Of a stretch of DNA of 64,000 nucleotides, positions 8,422-17,109 are shown one piece after another. The stretch lies in contig JACRAY010000006.1 of the NCBI GenBank assembly GCA_016213325.1, positions 110,553 through 174,552 on the forward strand, read 5' to 3'. Source of the stretch: Burkholderiales bacterium. Lineage in GTDB: Bacteria; Pseudomonadota; Gammaproteobacteria; Burkholderiales; Burkholderiaceae_C. Position 1 is the stretch's first letter. Each line of letters starts with the position of its first letter. The position numbers and the translations under genes were made by a program. The notes beneath the pieces were generated by a model. It saw only the letters and a list, made by a program, of their open reading frames with translations, made no database searches and had not been told where the DNA came from.

Positions 8422-10424
8422 AAGCACTGGGCCAGCGCCTCGCCACGCTGCCGCGCGAAACGCGCGACACGCTGTTCCTGCTGGCGGTGATCGCATGGGT
8501 GGTGCTGCCGCACATCAGCCACCTGCCGGCCTGGTGCACGCTGCTCACGGCCGCCGTGCTGGCGTGGCGCGGCCGGCTGGCCGTACGCCAGCGGCCGTTG
8601 CCGGGGCGCTGGTGGATGGCGGGGCTGATCGTGCTGACGCTGGGCCTCACGCTGTTCACGCACCGCACGCTGCTGGGCCGCGATGCGGGCGTCACGCTCA
8701 TCGTGCTGATGCTCGCGCTGAAGACGCTGGAGCTGCGCGCCAAGCGCGACGCCTTCGTCATCTTCTTCCTGGGCTTCTTCGCGATGCTCACCAACTTCTT
8801 CTTCTCGCAGTCGCTCCTGACGGCCGCCGCGATGATGCTGGCGCTGCTGGGGCTGCTGACGGCGCTGGTCAACGCGCACATGCCCGCGGGCCGTCCGTCG
8901 CTGCTGGAGGCCGCCAGGATCGCAGCGCGCATGGCGCTGCTGGGTGCGCCCGTCATGGCGGTGCTGTTCGTGCTGTTCCCGCGCTTCGCGCCGCTGTGGG
9001 GCATACCGAACGACGCGCTCAGTGGCCGCAGCGGCCTGTCCAGCGAGATGCGCGTGGGCACCATCGCCAGCCTGGCGCTGGACGACAGCATTGCCTTTCG
9101 CGTCAAGTTCGACGGCGAGCCGCCGCGCCAGGACCAGATCTACTTCCGCGGCCCGGTGCTGTCGGTGTTCGACGGGCGCCAGTGGCGCGAGCTGGAGCCG
9201 CGCTTCGGCGTGCCCTTCACCGAGTTCATCGGCCCGGCCGCGCGCCTGGAAGTGGCCGGCACGCCGGTGCGCTACGAGGTCACGCTGCAACCCAACAACC
9301 GCCCCTGGCTGCTGCTGCTGGACGCGGCTGCCAAGCCGCCGGTGGCACCGGGACTCGAAGCCGCGATGACTTCGGAGCTGAAATGGTTCACCGCGCGGCC
9401 GGTCACCGACCTGCTGCGCTACCGGGCCGAAAGCCACCTGCAGTTCCGCCACGGCCCGCCTGTGCGCAATCAGGTGATGGCGGAGTATTCCGAGTTGCCG
9501 CCGGGCTTCAACCCGCGCACGCACGACCTGGCGCGGCGGCTGCTGGCCCAGCACCCGAACGACCGCGAGGCGCAGGTGAAGGCGGCGCTGAACCTGCTGT
9601 TCAACGGCGGCTACACCTACACGCTGGAGCCCGGCGTGTTCGGCGCGCACACCGCCGACGAATTCTGGTTCGACCGCAAGGAAGGCTTCTGCGAACACAT
9701 CGCCTCGGCTTTCGTGGTGCTGATGCGCGCCATGAACATCCCTGCGCGCGTGGTCACGGGCTACCAGGGTGGCGAGCTGAACACGGTGGACGGCTACTGG
9801 ACCATCCGCCAGAGCGACGCGCACGCCTGGACCGAGGTGTGGCTGGCCGGCCAGGGCTGGGTTCGCATCGACCCCACGGGCGCGGTGTCACCCGGCCGCA
9901 TCGGCTCGTTCCAGCGGCTGCAGGCGCCGCAGGGCGTCTTTGCGGGCGCGCTCGGTGCCGTCAACCCCACGCTGGCGGCCAACCTGCGCGCTGCATGGGA
10001 GGCGCTCAACAACAGCTGGAACCAGTGGGTGCTGAACTACACGCAGAGCAAGCAGCTCGACCTGCTGAAGAACCTGGGCTTCAAGTCACCGAGCTGGGAA
10101 GACCTGAGCTACGTGCTGCTCGCCATCATCGTCATCGTCGCGCTGGCCGGCGCCGCGTGGAGTTACTGGGAACGCGTGCAGCACGACCCGTGGCTGAGGC
10201 TGCTGGCACGAGTGAAACGACGGCTGAGGCAGCAGGGCGTGTCATTGTCCCCAGCCGCACCGCCGCGGGAGATTGCGACGGCTGTCACCGCCCGTTTCGG
10301 CCCCGAAGCGAAAGCTTTGGCCGACTGGCTGCTCCAACTGGAGGAGCAACGCTACAGTCGCGCTGCGCGCCGCGACCTGGCCGCATTGCGGCGAGAATTC
10401 AAGCAACTCGCCTGGCCCCAGTGA
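8415..10424 (+). CDS. TgpA-like membrane transglutaminase (DUF3488, transglutaminase core, DUF4129)
   Basis: 669 residues. About six N-terminal hydrophobic helices (DUF3488) are followed by a periplasmic transglutaminase-like domain with catalytic Cys426 (EGFCEHIA), His470 (DAHAW) and Asp486 (RIDPT), then a further helix near 560-580 and a cytoplasmic DUF4129 tail. The relative TgpA of Pseudomonas aeruginosa is essential and acts in the periplasm. ATG at 8415 gives the usual family N-terminus and overlaps the DUF58 gene by 7 bases, so it belongs to the same operon. Confidence 0.9.
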   Translation: MLKALGQRLATLPRETRDTLFLLAVIAWVVLPHISHLPAWCTLLTAAVLAWRGRLAVRQRPLPGRWWMAGLIVLTLGLTLFTHRTLLGRDAGVTLIVLMLALKTLELRAKRDAFVIFFLGFFAMLTNFFFSQSLLTAAAMMLALLGLLTALVNAHMPAGRPSLLEAARIAARMALLGAPVMAVLFVLFPRFAPLWGIPNDALSGRSGLSSEMRVGTIASLALDDSIAFRVKFDGEPPRQDQIYFRGPVLSVFDGRQWRELEPRFGVPFTEFIGPAARLEVAGTPVRYEVTLQPNNRPWLLLLDAAAKPPVAPGLEAAMTSELKWFTARPVTDLLRYRAESHLQFRHGPPVRNQVMAEYSELPPGFNPRTHDLARRLLAQHPNDREAQVKAALNLLFNGGYTYTLEPGVFGAHTADEFWFDRKEGFCEHIASAFVVLMRAMNIPARVVTGYQGGELNTVDGYWTIRQSDAHAWTEVWLAGQGWVRIDPTGAVSPGRIGSFQRLQAPQGVFAGALGAVNPTLAANLRAAWEALNNSWNQWVLNYTQSKQLDLLKNLGFKSPSWEDLSYVLLAIIVIVALAGAAWSYWERVQHDPWLRLLARVKRRLRQQGVSLSPAAPPREIATAVTARFGPEAKALADWLLQLEEQRYSRAARRDLAALRREFKQLAWPQ

Positions 10425-10431
10425 AACCTCG

Positions 10432-11523
10432 ATGTATCGCCCCTTGCTGTTGACCTGCCTGCTGCTGGCCTCTTTCGCTGCAGCCCCTGCCGCCCCGGCC
10501 GAAGAGCCCCAGGTGGTGGCACGGGCCGACGCGAAGGCCCGCAAGCCGCCCAAGGGCACGCCGTACGCCGGGCGCGAGGACGCGATGCAGTTCGCCGACG
10601 AAGTCGCGTCGCGCTGGGCCATCGACGCCGGGTGGGCCCGCAAGATGGTCGGCCAGTCGCAGCAGTTGGCCGTGGTGTCGCGCCTCATGGAACCGGCGCC
10701 GGCCGTGACCGCCAAGAACTGGCGCCTGTACCGCAGCCGGTTCGTCGAGCCGCTGCGCATCAACGCCGGGGTGAAGTTCTGGCAGGCCAACCGCGACACG
10801 CTGGAGCGAGCCGAGAAGGAGTTCGGCGTGCCGGCCGAAATCATCGTGGGCATCATCGGCGTGGAGACCATCTACGGGCAGCAGATGGGCGAGTTCCGCG
10901 TGCTGGATGCGCTGGCCACGCTGGCCTTCGACTTTCCCGCTTCGCACCCGCGGGCCGCCGAAAGGCAGAAGTACTTTCGCGGCGAACTGGAGCAGTTCCT
11001 GGTGCAGCATTCGCTGGCCGGCACCGACCCGTTGCGGCCGCGCGGCAGTTATGCGGGCGCGCTGGGCATGCCGCAGTTCATGCCCACCAGCATCGCCAAG
11101 TGGGGCATCGACTACGACGGCGACAAGCGCATCGACCTCGTGCGCAGCACCGACGACGTGATCGGGTCGGTGGCCAACTACTTCAAGAGCTACGGCTGGC
11201 AGCCCGGGATGCCGAGTCACTATCCCGTGACATTCGACAAGGACAAGCTCGACCTGGAAGCGCTGCTGGTGCCCGACATCCTGCCGACTTTCAGCGTGGC
11301 TTCGTTCCAGGCGAAGGGCGCTGTGCTCGAAGGACCTGCGCTCGAGCACAAGGGACCGCTGGCGTTGGTCGAGTTGCAGAACGGCGGTGATGCGCCGCAG
11401 TATGTGGCGGGCACTGAAAACTTCTACGTGATCACCCGGTACAACTGGTCCAGTTACTACGCGATGGCGGTGATCGAGCTGGGGCGCGAGGTGAAAGAGG
11501 CCTGGGCTCGCCGGGGATCTTGA
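10432..11523 (+). CDS. mltB: Lytic murein transglycosylase B
   Basis: 363 residues. An N-terminal signal peptide ends near AAPAAPA. The catalytic Glu145 lies in IIGVETIYGQ, followed by YAGALGMPQFMPTS and a C-terminal NFYVITRYN substrate-binding segment, all MltB hallmarks. It cleaves peptidoglycan strands to 1,6-anhydromuropeptides. The first residues lack an obvious lipobox cysteine at the cleavage site, so it may be a soluble periplasmic (Slt35-like) form. It follows the transglutaminase gene by 7 bases, and an envelope-remodelling operon is plausible. Confidence 0.9.
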   Translation: MYRPLLLTCLLLASFAAAPAAPAEEPQVVARADAKARKPPKGTPYAGREDAMQFADEVASRWAIDAGWARKMVGQSQQLAVVSRLMEPAPAVTAKNWRLYRSRFVEPLRINAGVKFWQANRDTLERAEKEFGVPAEIIVGIIGVETIYGQQMGEFRVLDALATLAFDFPASHPRAAERQKYFRGELEQFLVQHSLAGTDPLRPRGSYAGALGMPQFMPTSIAKWGIDYDGDKRIDLVRSTDDVIGSVANYFKSYGWQPGMPSHYPVTFDKDKLDLEALLVPDILPTFSVASFQAKGAVLEGPALEHKGPLALVELQNGGDAPQYVAGTENFYVITRYNWSSYYAMAVIELGREVKEAWARRGS

Positions 11524-11553
11524 ACATTGCTGTTGCTGGTGCCTTCGGTTCAT

Positions 11554-11818
11554 TTCCGGCTGCGCCGAGCCCTCCCCACTCTCCCCCCCGCCCCTCCCTG
11601 CCCCAGCGGGGCAGGAAGGGGAGCCTTGTCCATCTGGGCTCGTCCATCCTGACAGCGACGGAGACGCTATCGCTACACCTGGCTGTGCCTGCATTAGCGG
11701 TAGAGTCTCCAGCCCTGTCACGGCACGACGGGCCAATGTGTAGAAAGCTCCCCTTCCTGCCCCGCTGGGGCAGGGAGGGGCGGGGGGGGAGAGTGGGGAG
11801 GGCTCGGCGCAGCCGGAA
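11554..11818. repeat. Large inverted repeat, about 71-base arms
   Basis: Left arm 11554-11624 and right arm 11747-11818 are near-perfect reverse complements; the only difference seen is 7 versus 8 bases in a C/G run. Each arm contains its own smaller palindrome (CTGCCCCAGCGGGGCAG). The 122 bases between the arms show no gene. The repeat fills most of the 325-base gap between mltB and the convergent GFA gene, and looks like a BIME-type pair of dispersed repeats that could also end transcription from both sides. Confidence 0.85.
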
Positions 11819-11848
11819 GTTTGCCAAAGCCACTCAAGTGCAGCACAC

Positions 11849-12331
11849 CTACTTCTTCCCCATCAGCACAGCCCTGCGCTCCAGGCTCTCTTTCGGCCAG
11901 TACTCCGAAGCCTTGTAGTACTCCTCCACCACCTTCGCTCCTTCCGGGAAAACCACCCACGGCTGTTTCGTCGTCGTGAAGATGTGGATGTCGGGCGGCA
12001 TGCGCAAGGGCTCGTCGAGCGTGCCCACGCGCATGAACTTCACCGCATCGCCGGCGCCCGCGTAGTGGCTCCACACCGCGACGCGGCAGCGCGGGCAGCG
12101 CGCGATCTTCTGGCCTTTGCCGCTGTTGGACGGCGTCGCAACCAGGTCGACCTCGCCTTCCAGCAACTCCACGCGGTCGGACTCGATCATCGCGTTCAGC
12201 GCGAACGCCGACCCCGTTTCGCGCTGGCACCACGAGCAGTGGCAGCAATTCACGAAGAGCGGCCGCGACTTCATGCGGTAGCGCACGTAGCGGCAGGTGC
12301 AGCCGCCCTCGAAGGATTCCGTCGTGTCCAA
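11849..12331 (-). CDS. GFA-fold (Gfa/CENP-V family) zinc protein, copy 1
   Basis: 160 residues. Zinc-ligand cysteines follow the GFA pattern: GGCTCRYVRY, NCCHCSWCQRETG, and later RCPRCRVAVW. Family members are called glutathione-dependent formaldehyde-activating enzymes, but most have no proven function. The start is TTG at 12331, supported by a strong GAGGAG ribosome-binding site eight bases upstream; an ATG further up runs into a stop at once. It is followed by the large inverted repeat. One of four GFA proteins in the window. Confidence 0.85.
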   Translation of the reverse strand: MDTTESFEGGCTCRYVRYRMKSRPLFVNCCHCSWCQRETGSAFALNAMIESDRVELLEGEVDLVATPSNSGKGQKIARCPRCRVAVWSHYAGAGDAVKFMRVGTLDEPLRMPPDIHIFTTTKQPWVVFPEGAKVVEEYYKASEYWPKESLERRAVLMGKK

Positions 12332-12343
12332 GGTTTCAGCTCC

Positions 12344-12712
12344 TCATGTCACCAGCTTGCCGCCAAAAGCCTGCCGGCCTGCGGCCGGCGGCGCGTATTG
12401 CACGTGGACACGATCGAACGGCCAGTCGAGCACGGCCGCCACGGCATGGGTGACGGCCGTCACCTGCTCCTGCCGCGCATTGCCCGCAGGCGGCTGCGCG
12501 ACCAGCAGGGTCACGAACACCGGCCATTCCGCTGCGGCGAGCCGCGTACCGTTCTCGGCATACGCATCCGCATCCAGCGTGCGCAGTTTGACCCAGGTGC
12601 GGCCTGGTTGTGTCAGGAACACGCGGCCCAGCTCGTCGGCCAGCAACTGCGCAAGCCCGGGGCGGAAGTTCCGCCCGGCGCCGTCCACCACCTCGACGTC
12701 GACGACCGGCAT
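12344..12712 (-). CDS. Tautomerase-like protein
   Basis: 122 residues beginning MPVVDVEVV, so Pro would be exposed as the N-terminal residue as in 4-oxalocrotonate tautomerase-fold enzymes. GLAQLLADELGRVF and the RTWVKLRTLDADAYAENG region fit a single beta-alpha-beta tautomerase unit with an extended second half. It is about twice the length of the 62-residue 4-OT. The substrate is unknown. It lies two bases downstream of the next GFA gene and just upstream of copy 1, apparently in one leftward operon. Confidence 0.6.
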   Translation of the reverse strand: MPVVDVEVVDGAGRNFRPGLAQLLADELGRVFLTQPGRTWVKLRTLDADAYAENGTRLAAAEWPVFVTLLVAQPPAGNARQEQVTAVTHAVAAVLDWPFDRVHVQYAPPAAGRQAFGGKLVT

Positions 12713-12714
12713 GG

Positions 12715-13113
12715 CTACAGCCACCGCCCGTGTTCTGGCGCGCTCTCCCAGCGGTCGTGCGCGCCGTCGACACAAGTGACGGGAATGGCCTCGAAGTCGG
12801 CGTCTTCCAGCCCCTCGATGCAGCCCACGTTGACACCGTACATCCGGCCGATGGGCGTGTCGTTGCCGATGCCGAACACGCGCACGCCGCAGTGCTTGCA
12901 AAACCAGTGCTCGTTCTTCTTGCGGCCCCACAGGTACTGCGTCATCTCGCCGTCGCCCGCCAGCACCCGGAAGCTGTCGGGCCGCGCCACGGCCGCCCAG
13001 AAGCGGTTGCGGCGGCACACCGAGCAATTGCAGCGGAAGGTCGGCTGGGTCAGGTCCAGGTCTGCCTCGACCCGGACGGCGCCGCAGTGGCAAGTCGCGC
13101 GATAAGTCTTCAT
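12715..13113 (-). CDS. GFA-fold zinc protein, copy 2
   Basis: 132 residues starting MKTYRATCHCGAV. Cysteines in CHCG, RCNCSVCRR and FCKHCGVRVFG provide the two zinc sites of the GFA/CENP-V fold. The C-terminal region (GVNVGCIEGLEDADF) matches the shorter GFA subgroup. ATG at 13113 was chosen because the CHCG motif normally lies within the first ten or so residues. The function is not known; the family name (formaldehyde activation) should not be taken as evidence of activity. Confidence 0.85.
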   Translation of the reverse strand: MKTYRATCHCGAVRVEADLDLTQPTFRCNCSVCRRNRFWAAVARPDSFRVLAGDGEMTQYLWGRKKNEHWFCKHCGVRVFGIGNDTPIGRMYGVNVGCIEGLEDADFEAIPVTCVDGAHDRWESAPEHGRWL

Positions 13114-13136
13114 GGTGCGTTGGAATGGTTCGTCAA

Positions 13137-13583
13137 TCACCTGGCCAGCCGGCGCAGCGCCTCCACCTGCCACTGGTGTTCGCGCTCGAAGGACGTGGGG
13201 TCGCCCACCGCCGCGTAGCCCCCCTGTGCGTAGACGGTCGCATAGGCGGCGTAGCTGGCGGCGTCCAGCGCCTTGCCTTCCAGTGCCTTCGCCACGGCGT
13301 AGGCAGCCGACACCGCGGCATGGCCGGCCCCGTCGATCGACTTGGAACCCGGATGCTGGTTGGCCAGCTGCGCGGCCAGTGCGGCGTGCGACGCCAGCTG
13401 CTCGGCGTCCGCCATGCCCGCCAGCCAGTCGCCCAGCACCTGCAGGCAGTCGTCGACGTCCGGGTTCTCCAGCAGGTGGCGCACCCGCGAGACGCAGTCA
13501 TGGGCGAAGGCGTAACGCAGCTTCTGGTGTTCCGGCGCGGCCAGCGAGAGCTCACGGGCCAGGTCGTCCAGTGCGCGGTTCAT
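13137..13583 (-). CDS. Alanine-rich helical protein resembling Imm-5-like putative immunity proteins
   Basis: 148 residues, Ala-rich and predicted almost wholly helical. The layout (FAHDCVSRVRHLLE early, ASHAALAAQLA and AAYAVAKALEG in the middle, EREHQWQVEALRRL at the end) resembles the Imm-5-like putative immunity family. No toxin gene is visible beside it, so an immunity role is not supported by context. It could equally be a general helical-repeat protein. Confidence 0.5.
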   Translation of the reverse strand: MNRALDDLARELSLAAPEHQKLRYAFAHDCVSRVRHLLENPDVDDCLQVLGDWLAGMADAEQLASHAALAAQLANQHPGSKSIDGAGHAAVSAAYAVAKALEGKALDAASYAAYATVYAQGGYAAVGDPTSFEREHQWQVEALRRLAR

Positions 13584-13628
13584 GCGAGACCGCACGCGGG
13601 TCGCGCCCGCCAGAAGATGCGTCCGCTA

Positions 13629-14063
13629 TCAGTCATTCGCTGCATGGGCCGGCAGGAACTGCGGATTGAACGCCACCTCCCACAAATGCCCGTCGGGGTC
13701 CGCGAAATAGCCGGCGTAGCCGCCCCAGAAAGTCTGTTGTGCGGGCTTGGTGACCTGCGCACCGGCCGCACTCGCTTGCGCCATCACGGTATCGACTTCC
13801 TCGCGCGAAAGCACGTTGTGCGCCAGCGCGAACTCGGTGGCGCTGCGCGGCCCTTGTGGCTGCCCTGCGTCATGCGCGAGGCTTGCGCGCGGCCACAGCG
13901 CGAGCCGCAAGCCGCCGTCGAGGTCGAAGAAAGCGACGGCGCCGTGCTCGAACTGCTCGCCGACGATGCCTTCGGTGCGCCAGCCCAGGCCGTCGCGGTA
14001 GAACGCCACGGCGCGCGGCAGGTCATCGACGCCTAGCGTGAGCAGGGTGATGCGCGGTTTCAT
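13629..14063 (-). CDS. VOC-superfamily (glyoxalase/dioxygenase fold) protein
   Basis: 144 residues with paired beta-alpha-beta-beta-beta units: an N-terminal LLTLGVDDLPRAVAFYRDGLGW motif and a C-terminal GGYAGYFADPDGHLWEVAFNP motif. Glu in the last motif is the usual metal-ligand position. Substrate unknown; relatives include glyoxalase I and fosfomycin or bleomycin resistance proteins, and nothing here points to one of them. Its ATG overlaps the stop of the upstream VOC gene (ATGA). Confidence 0.85.
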   Translation of the reverse strand: MKPRITLLTLGVDDLPRAVAFYRDGLGWRTEGIVGEQFEHGAVAFFDLDGGLRLALWPRASLAHDAGQPQGPRSATEFALAHNVLSREEVDTVMAQASAAGAQVTKPAQQTFWGGYAGYFADPDGHLWEVAFNPQFLPAHAAND

Positions 14064-14440
14064 GCCGGTGTGTTGATGACGGCCTCGACGCGATGCCCGT
14101 CGGGGTCGATCACGAAAGCCGCATAGTAATGCGGCCCATAGTGCGGGCGAAGTCCCGGCGCGCCGTTGTCCTGGCCGCCGTTGGCGACAGCCGCCCGGTG
14201 GAACGCGTCGACTGCCGAGCGCGAAGGTGCGGCGAAGGCAAGGTGGAAGCCCGGCCCCGGAGGCGCCGCATCGGGGCCGCGCAGCTTCAGTGCCAGCTTG
14301 TCGCCGCCGCCCGGCTCGCCATAACCGATGCCGGTGGCCACGGCCCACACCTGCGCGTAACCCAGGGGCGCCAACACCGCGTCGTAGAAGGCCGCGGCCC
14401 GCTGCAGGTCCGCGACGCCGAACGAGACGTGGTGCAGCAT
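14060..14440 (-). CDS. VOC-superfamily protein, second copy
   Basis: 126 residues from ATG (MLHHVSFGVADLQRA); a GTG two codons earlier is also possible. The C-terminal YAAFVIDPDGHRVEAV motif completes the VOC fold, and the GIGYGEPGGGDKLAL middle is typical of the short glyoxalase-like group. It is translationally coupled to the following VOC gene by an ATGA overlap. Enzymatic role unknown. Confidence 0.85.
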   Translation of the reverse strand: MLHHVSFGVADLQRAAAFYDAVLAPLGYAQVWAVATGIGYGEPGGGDKLALKLRGPDAAPPGPGFHLAFAAPSRSAVDAFHRAAVANGGQDNGAPGLRPHYGPHYYAAFVIDPDGHRVEAVINTPA

Positions 14441-14450
14441 TTGCACGGCC

Positions 14451-16145
14451 CTAGAACCCCGGCAGTTCCTGCTCGCCGCGCTCGCGCTCGGCCACCAGCT
14501 TGTCGAGCGCCTTCATGAGCCGCTTGACCTGGGCCTTGCGCTGCTCGCCGAAGCCGCGGCGGAACAGGCGTGCAGTGGGGTACCAGGGCGAGTCCTCGCG
14601 CTCCAGCAGCCAGCGCCAGTCGGCGTTGGGGCCCAGCAGGATCCACACCGGCCGCGCCAGGGCGCCTGCCAGGTGCGCGATGGCGGTGTCGACGGTGATC
14701 ACCAGGTCCAGCTCGCCCATCATCGCGGCGCTGTCGGTGAAGTCCTTCCAGTCACCCGTCAGGTCGATGAGCTGGCCCGGCTCGGACGTGTGGTCGTTGT
14801 AGACGCCCGCATCGCCCTTCTGCAGGCTGAAGCACTGGATGCCCGGGTGTTCCAGCAGCGGCTTCAGCGTAGCGAGCGGCATGGCCCGGTTGCGGTTGTT
14901 CACCTGCGCGTGCGACCCCGACCAGGCGAGCCCCACCTTGAAGCGGCCCTGCCACGGCGCCATGCGTTCGGCCCACCCGGCCTTCTTCGCCTCGGTGGTC
15001 TTCAGGTACGGCACCTCGGCCGGGATGCTCTCCAGCGTGGTGCCGTAGCGCATGGGCAGGTCGAGCAACGCCACGTGGTAGTAGGTCTCGAAGTTGCGCC
15101 CGGCGGTCAGGCACAGCACGTCGTCGAAGCTGGCCTCGATGATCGAGATCAGTTCTTCCTGCACCACGCAGCGCACGGTGCCGCCGTCGCGCTGCAGCAT
15201 CGGCAGGTAGCGCACGAACTGCAGCACGTCGCCCAGGCCCTGCTCGGCATAGACCAGGATGTTGCCCTTCAGCGGCTGCAGCTTGGGCCCCTTCCACTCG
15301 CGCGCCGGCACGAAGAACGACGGGCGCTGCATACGCGAGGTGTCGTTCCAGCGCTTCTCGTACCACGCCCAGCCTTCCTCCAGGCGGCCGTCGAGCAGCA
15401 AGGCAAGCGCCAGGTCCACTTCGGCCAGCGGAAACCCAGGCTTCAGTTCCAGCGAGCGGCGCAGCCACACCTCGGCTTCGGCGATGCGGTTCAGGCTCAG
15501 GAGCGCCGTGCCGACGATGCGCACCGCGTACGGATGGTCCGGCGCCAGTTCGGCGGCGCGCCGCGCATGCACCAGCGAGCCTTCGAAATCCTCCAGCCGC
15601 CACAGCACGCCCGCCAGGTCCACGTGCGCTTCCATGAAGTCCGGGTCGGCCTGCAGCGCCCGGCGGTAGAAGTCGGCCGCTTCGTCGACCTTGCCCACCT
15701 GCTCCAGGCAGAACCCGCTGTGCAGCCAGGTCGCGCGGGTGATGGGGTCTTCCAGCTCGCGCAGCCGCGCATAGGGTTTCAGCGCCGCCTCGTAGCGGCG
15801 TGTATGCATCAGCGCCTCGCTGTGCAGCTGCAGCAGCGCCCGGTTGTCGGGGTTGGCGGCGACGCCGGTTGCCAGCACGGGCTCGACCTCGGCATTCCGG
15901 TTCTGCGAGCCGAGCATGCGCGCAAGTTCCACCCACAGCTCGGCGCGCTGCGGCGCCACCCGGCACGCATCGCTCAGCCACGCGGCCGCGGTCCAGCCGT
16001 CGCCGGTGCCGACGAATGCCCGGACCAGCCCGACGCGCGCGTCGATCGACGCAGGCGACTGCTTCAGCGCCTGGCCGTAGACATTCACCGCTTCATGGAA
16101 ACGGCCGCCCACCAGGAGGGCGGCCCCCTGCTCCAACAGGTTCAT
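14451..16145 (-). CDS. TPR-repeat protein with C-terminal glycosyltransferase-like domain
   Basis: 564 residues. The N-terminal half (about 1-260) is a run of tetratricopeptide repeats, for example ADFYRRALQADPDFMEAHVDLA. The C-terminal half contains LVYAEQGLGDVLQFVRYLP, VGLAWSG and a late DLVITVDTAIAHLAGAL(A)RPVW segment, the pattern of glycosyltransferase family 9-like domains found in TPR proteins of proteobacteria. It may glycosylate or bind protein partners; no acceptor is evident. Its ATG overlaps the alpha-E gene stop (ATGA), linking it to the ATP-grasp locus. Confidence 0.8.
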   Translation of the reverse strand: MNLLEQGAALLVGGRFHEAVNVYGQALKQSPASIDARVGLVRAFVGTGDGWTAAAWLSDACRVAPQRAELWVELARMLGSQNRNAEVEPVLATGVAANPDNRALLQLHSEALMHTRRYEAALKPYARLRELEDPITRATWLHSGFCLEQVGKVDEAADFYRRALQADPDFMEAHVDLAGVLWRLEDFEGSLVHARRAAELAPDHPYAVRIVGTALLSLNRIAEAEVWLRRSLELKPGFPLAEVDLALALLLDGRLEEGWAWYEKRWNDTSRMQRPSFFVPAREWKGPKLQPLKGNILVYAEQGLGDVLQFVRYLPMLQRDGGTVRCVVQEELISIIEASFDDVLCLTAGRNFETYYHVALLDLPMRYGTTLESIPAEVPYLKTTEAKKAGWAERMAPWQGRFKVGLAWSGSHAQVNNRNRAMPLATLKPLLEHPGIQCFSLQKGDAGVYNDHTSEPGQLIDLTGDWKDFTDSAAMMGELDLVITVDTAIAHLAGALARPVWILLGPNADWRWLLEREDSPWYPTARLFRRGFGEQRKAQVKRLMKALDKLVAERERGEQELPGF

Positions 16146-17107
16146 GCCGCGATTTTGGCCGGAACCAGGAAGTCGCGGCTGATCCGCCCGCCCAGATCGT
16201 TGACGCGGTCGAGGAACTGCGTGAGGAAGGCGTGCAGCCCGTTGGCCAGGATTTCCTCGATGCTGCCGTACTGCAGCTCGGCGCGCAGCCGGCCCGCGCG
16301 GCGCTGCGTCTCGGCCGACTGGTCGTTGGCCACCATGTCGAGGTTGTGCACCACTTCGTTCATGCTGGCATGCAGCGATCTCGGCATGTCCGGGCGCAGG
16401 ATCAGCAAGTCCGCCACGCGTTCGGGCTGGATCACGTCGCGGTACACCTTGCGGTAGATCTCGAAGCCGGACACGCTGCGCAGGATCGCGCTCCAGTGGT
16501 AGAAGTCGTACTCCTGGTCCTTCTCGCTGGCGGCGCCGAAGAAGTCGCTTTGCACCGCGTGGAACTTCACGTCGACCAGCCGCGCCGTGTTGTCCGCGCG
16601 CTCCAGGAAGGTGCCCATGCGCATGAAGTACAGCGCCTCGTCGATCAGCATCGTGCCCACCGCGACGCCGCGCGACAGGTGCGAGCGGAACTTGACCCAT
16701 TCGAAGAACTGGCCGGGGTCGAGCTCGAAGTCGCGCCCGCGCATCATGCGGTTGACTTCCAGCCAGGTCTGGTTCTGCGTCTCCCACGCCTCGGTGGTGA
16801 GCGAACCGCGCACCGCGCGCGCGTTCTCGCGCGCCGCGCGCAGGCACGAGAAGATGGACGAAGGGTTGTGCTCGTCGCGCACCATGAAGTGCATCACGCG
16901 GTCGGGCGTGATCTCGCCGTACTTGGCCGTGTAGGCGGGCATCAGCTCGCTGATCGACAGCATGCCCTCCCAGCCCACCTGCGCCACGGCGGCCGATTGC
17001 GGCAGCAGCGAGGTCTGGTAGTTCACGTCCAGCATGCGCGCGGTGTTCTCGGCCCGCTCGGTGTAGCGGGCCATCCAGAAGAGGTGGTCGGCGGTTCGGC
17101 TCAGCAT
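16142..17107 (-). CDS. Alpha-E domain protein (COG2307, DUF403)
   Basis: 321 residues, all alpha. It opens with the signature LSRTADHLFWMARYTERAEN and ends with the long helices of the family. Alpha-E proteins are encoded next to, or fused with, circularly permuted ATP-grasp enzymes and transglutaminase-like proteases in a predicted peptide-ligase or protein-modification system, of unproven biochemistry. It follows its ATP-grasp partner by two bases. The fused version of the same pair is encoded at 24760-27333. Confidence 0.9.
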   Translation of the reverse strand: MLSRTADHLFWMARYTERAENTARMLDVNYQTSLLPQSAAVAQVGWEGMLSISELMPAYTAKYGEITPDRVMHFMVRDEHNPSSIFSCLRAARENARAVRGSLTTEAWETQNQTWLEVNRMMRGRDFELDPGQFFEWVKFRSHLSRGVAVGTMLIDEALYFMRMGTFLERADNTARLVDVKFHAVQSDFFGAASEKDQEYDFYHWSAILRSVSGFEIYRKVYRDVIQPERVADLLILRPDMPRSLHASMNEVVHNLDMVANDQSAETQRRAGRLRAELQYGSIEEILANGLHAFLTQFLDRVNDLGGRISRDFLVPAKIAA

Positions 17108-17109
17108 GC

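Noticed and set aside
13137..13583. A toxin/immunity pair around the Imm-5-like gene
   Set aside because: No toxin, Rhs or CDI-like gene is present in the neighbourhood.
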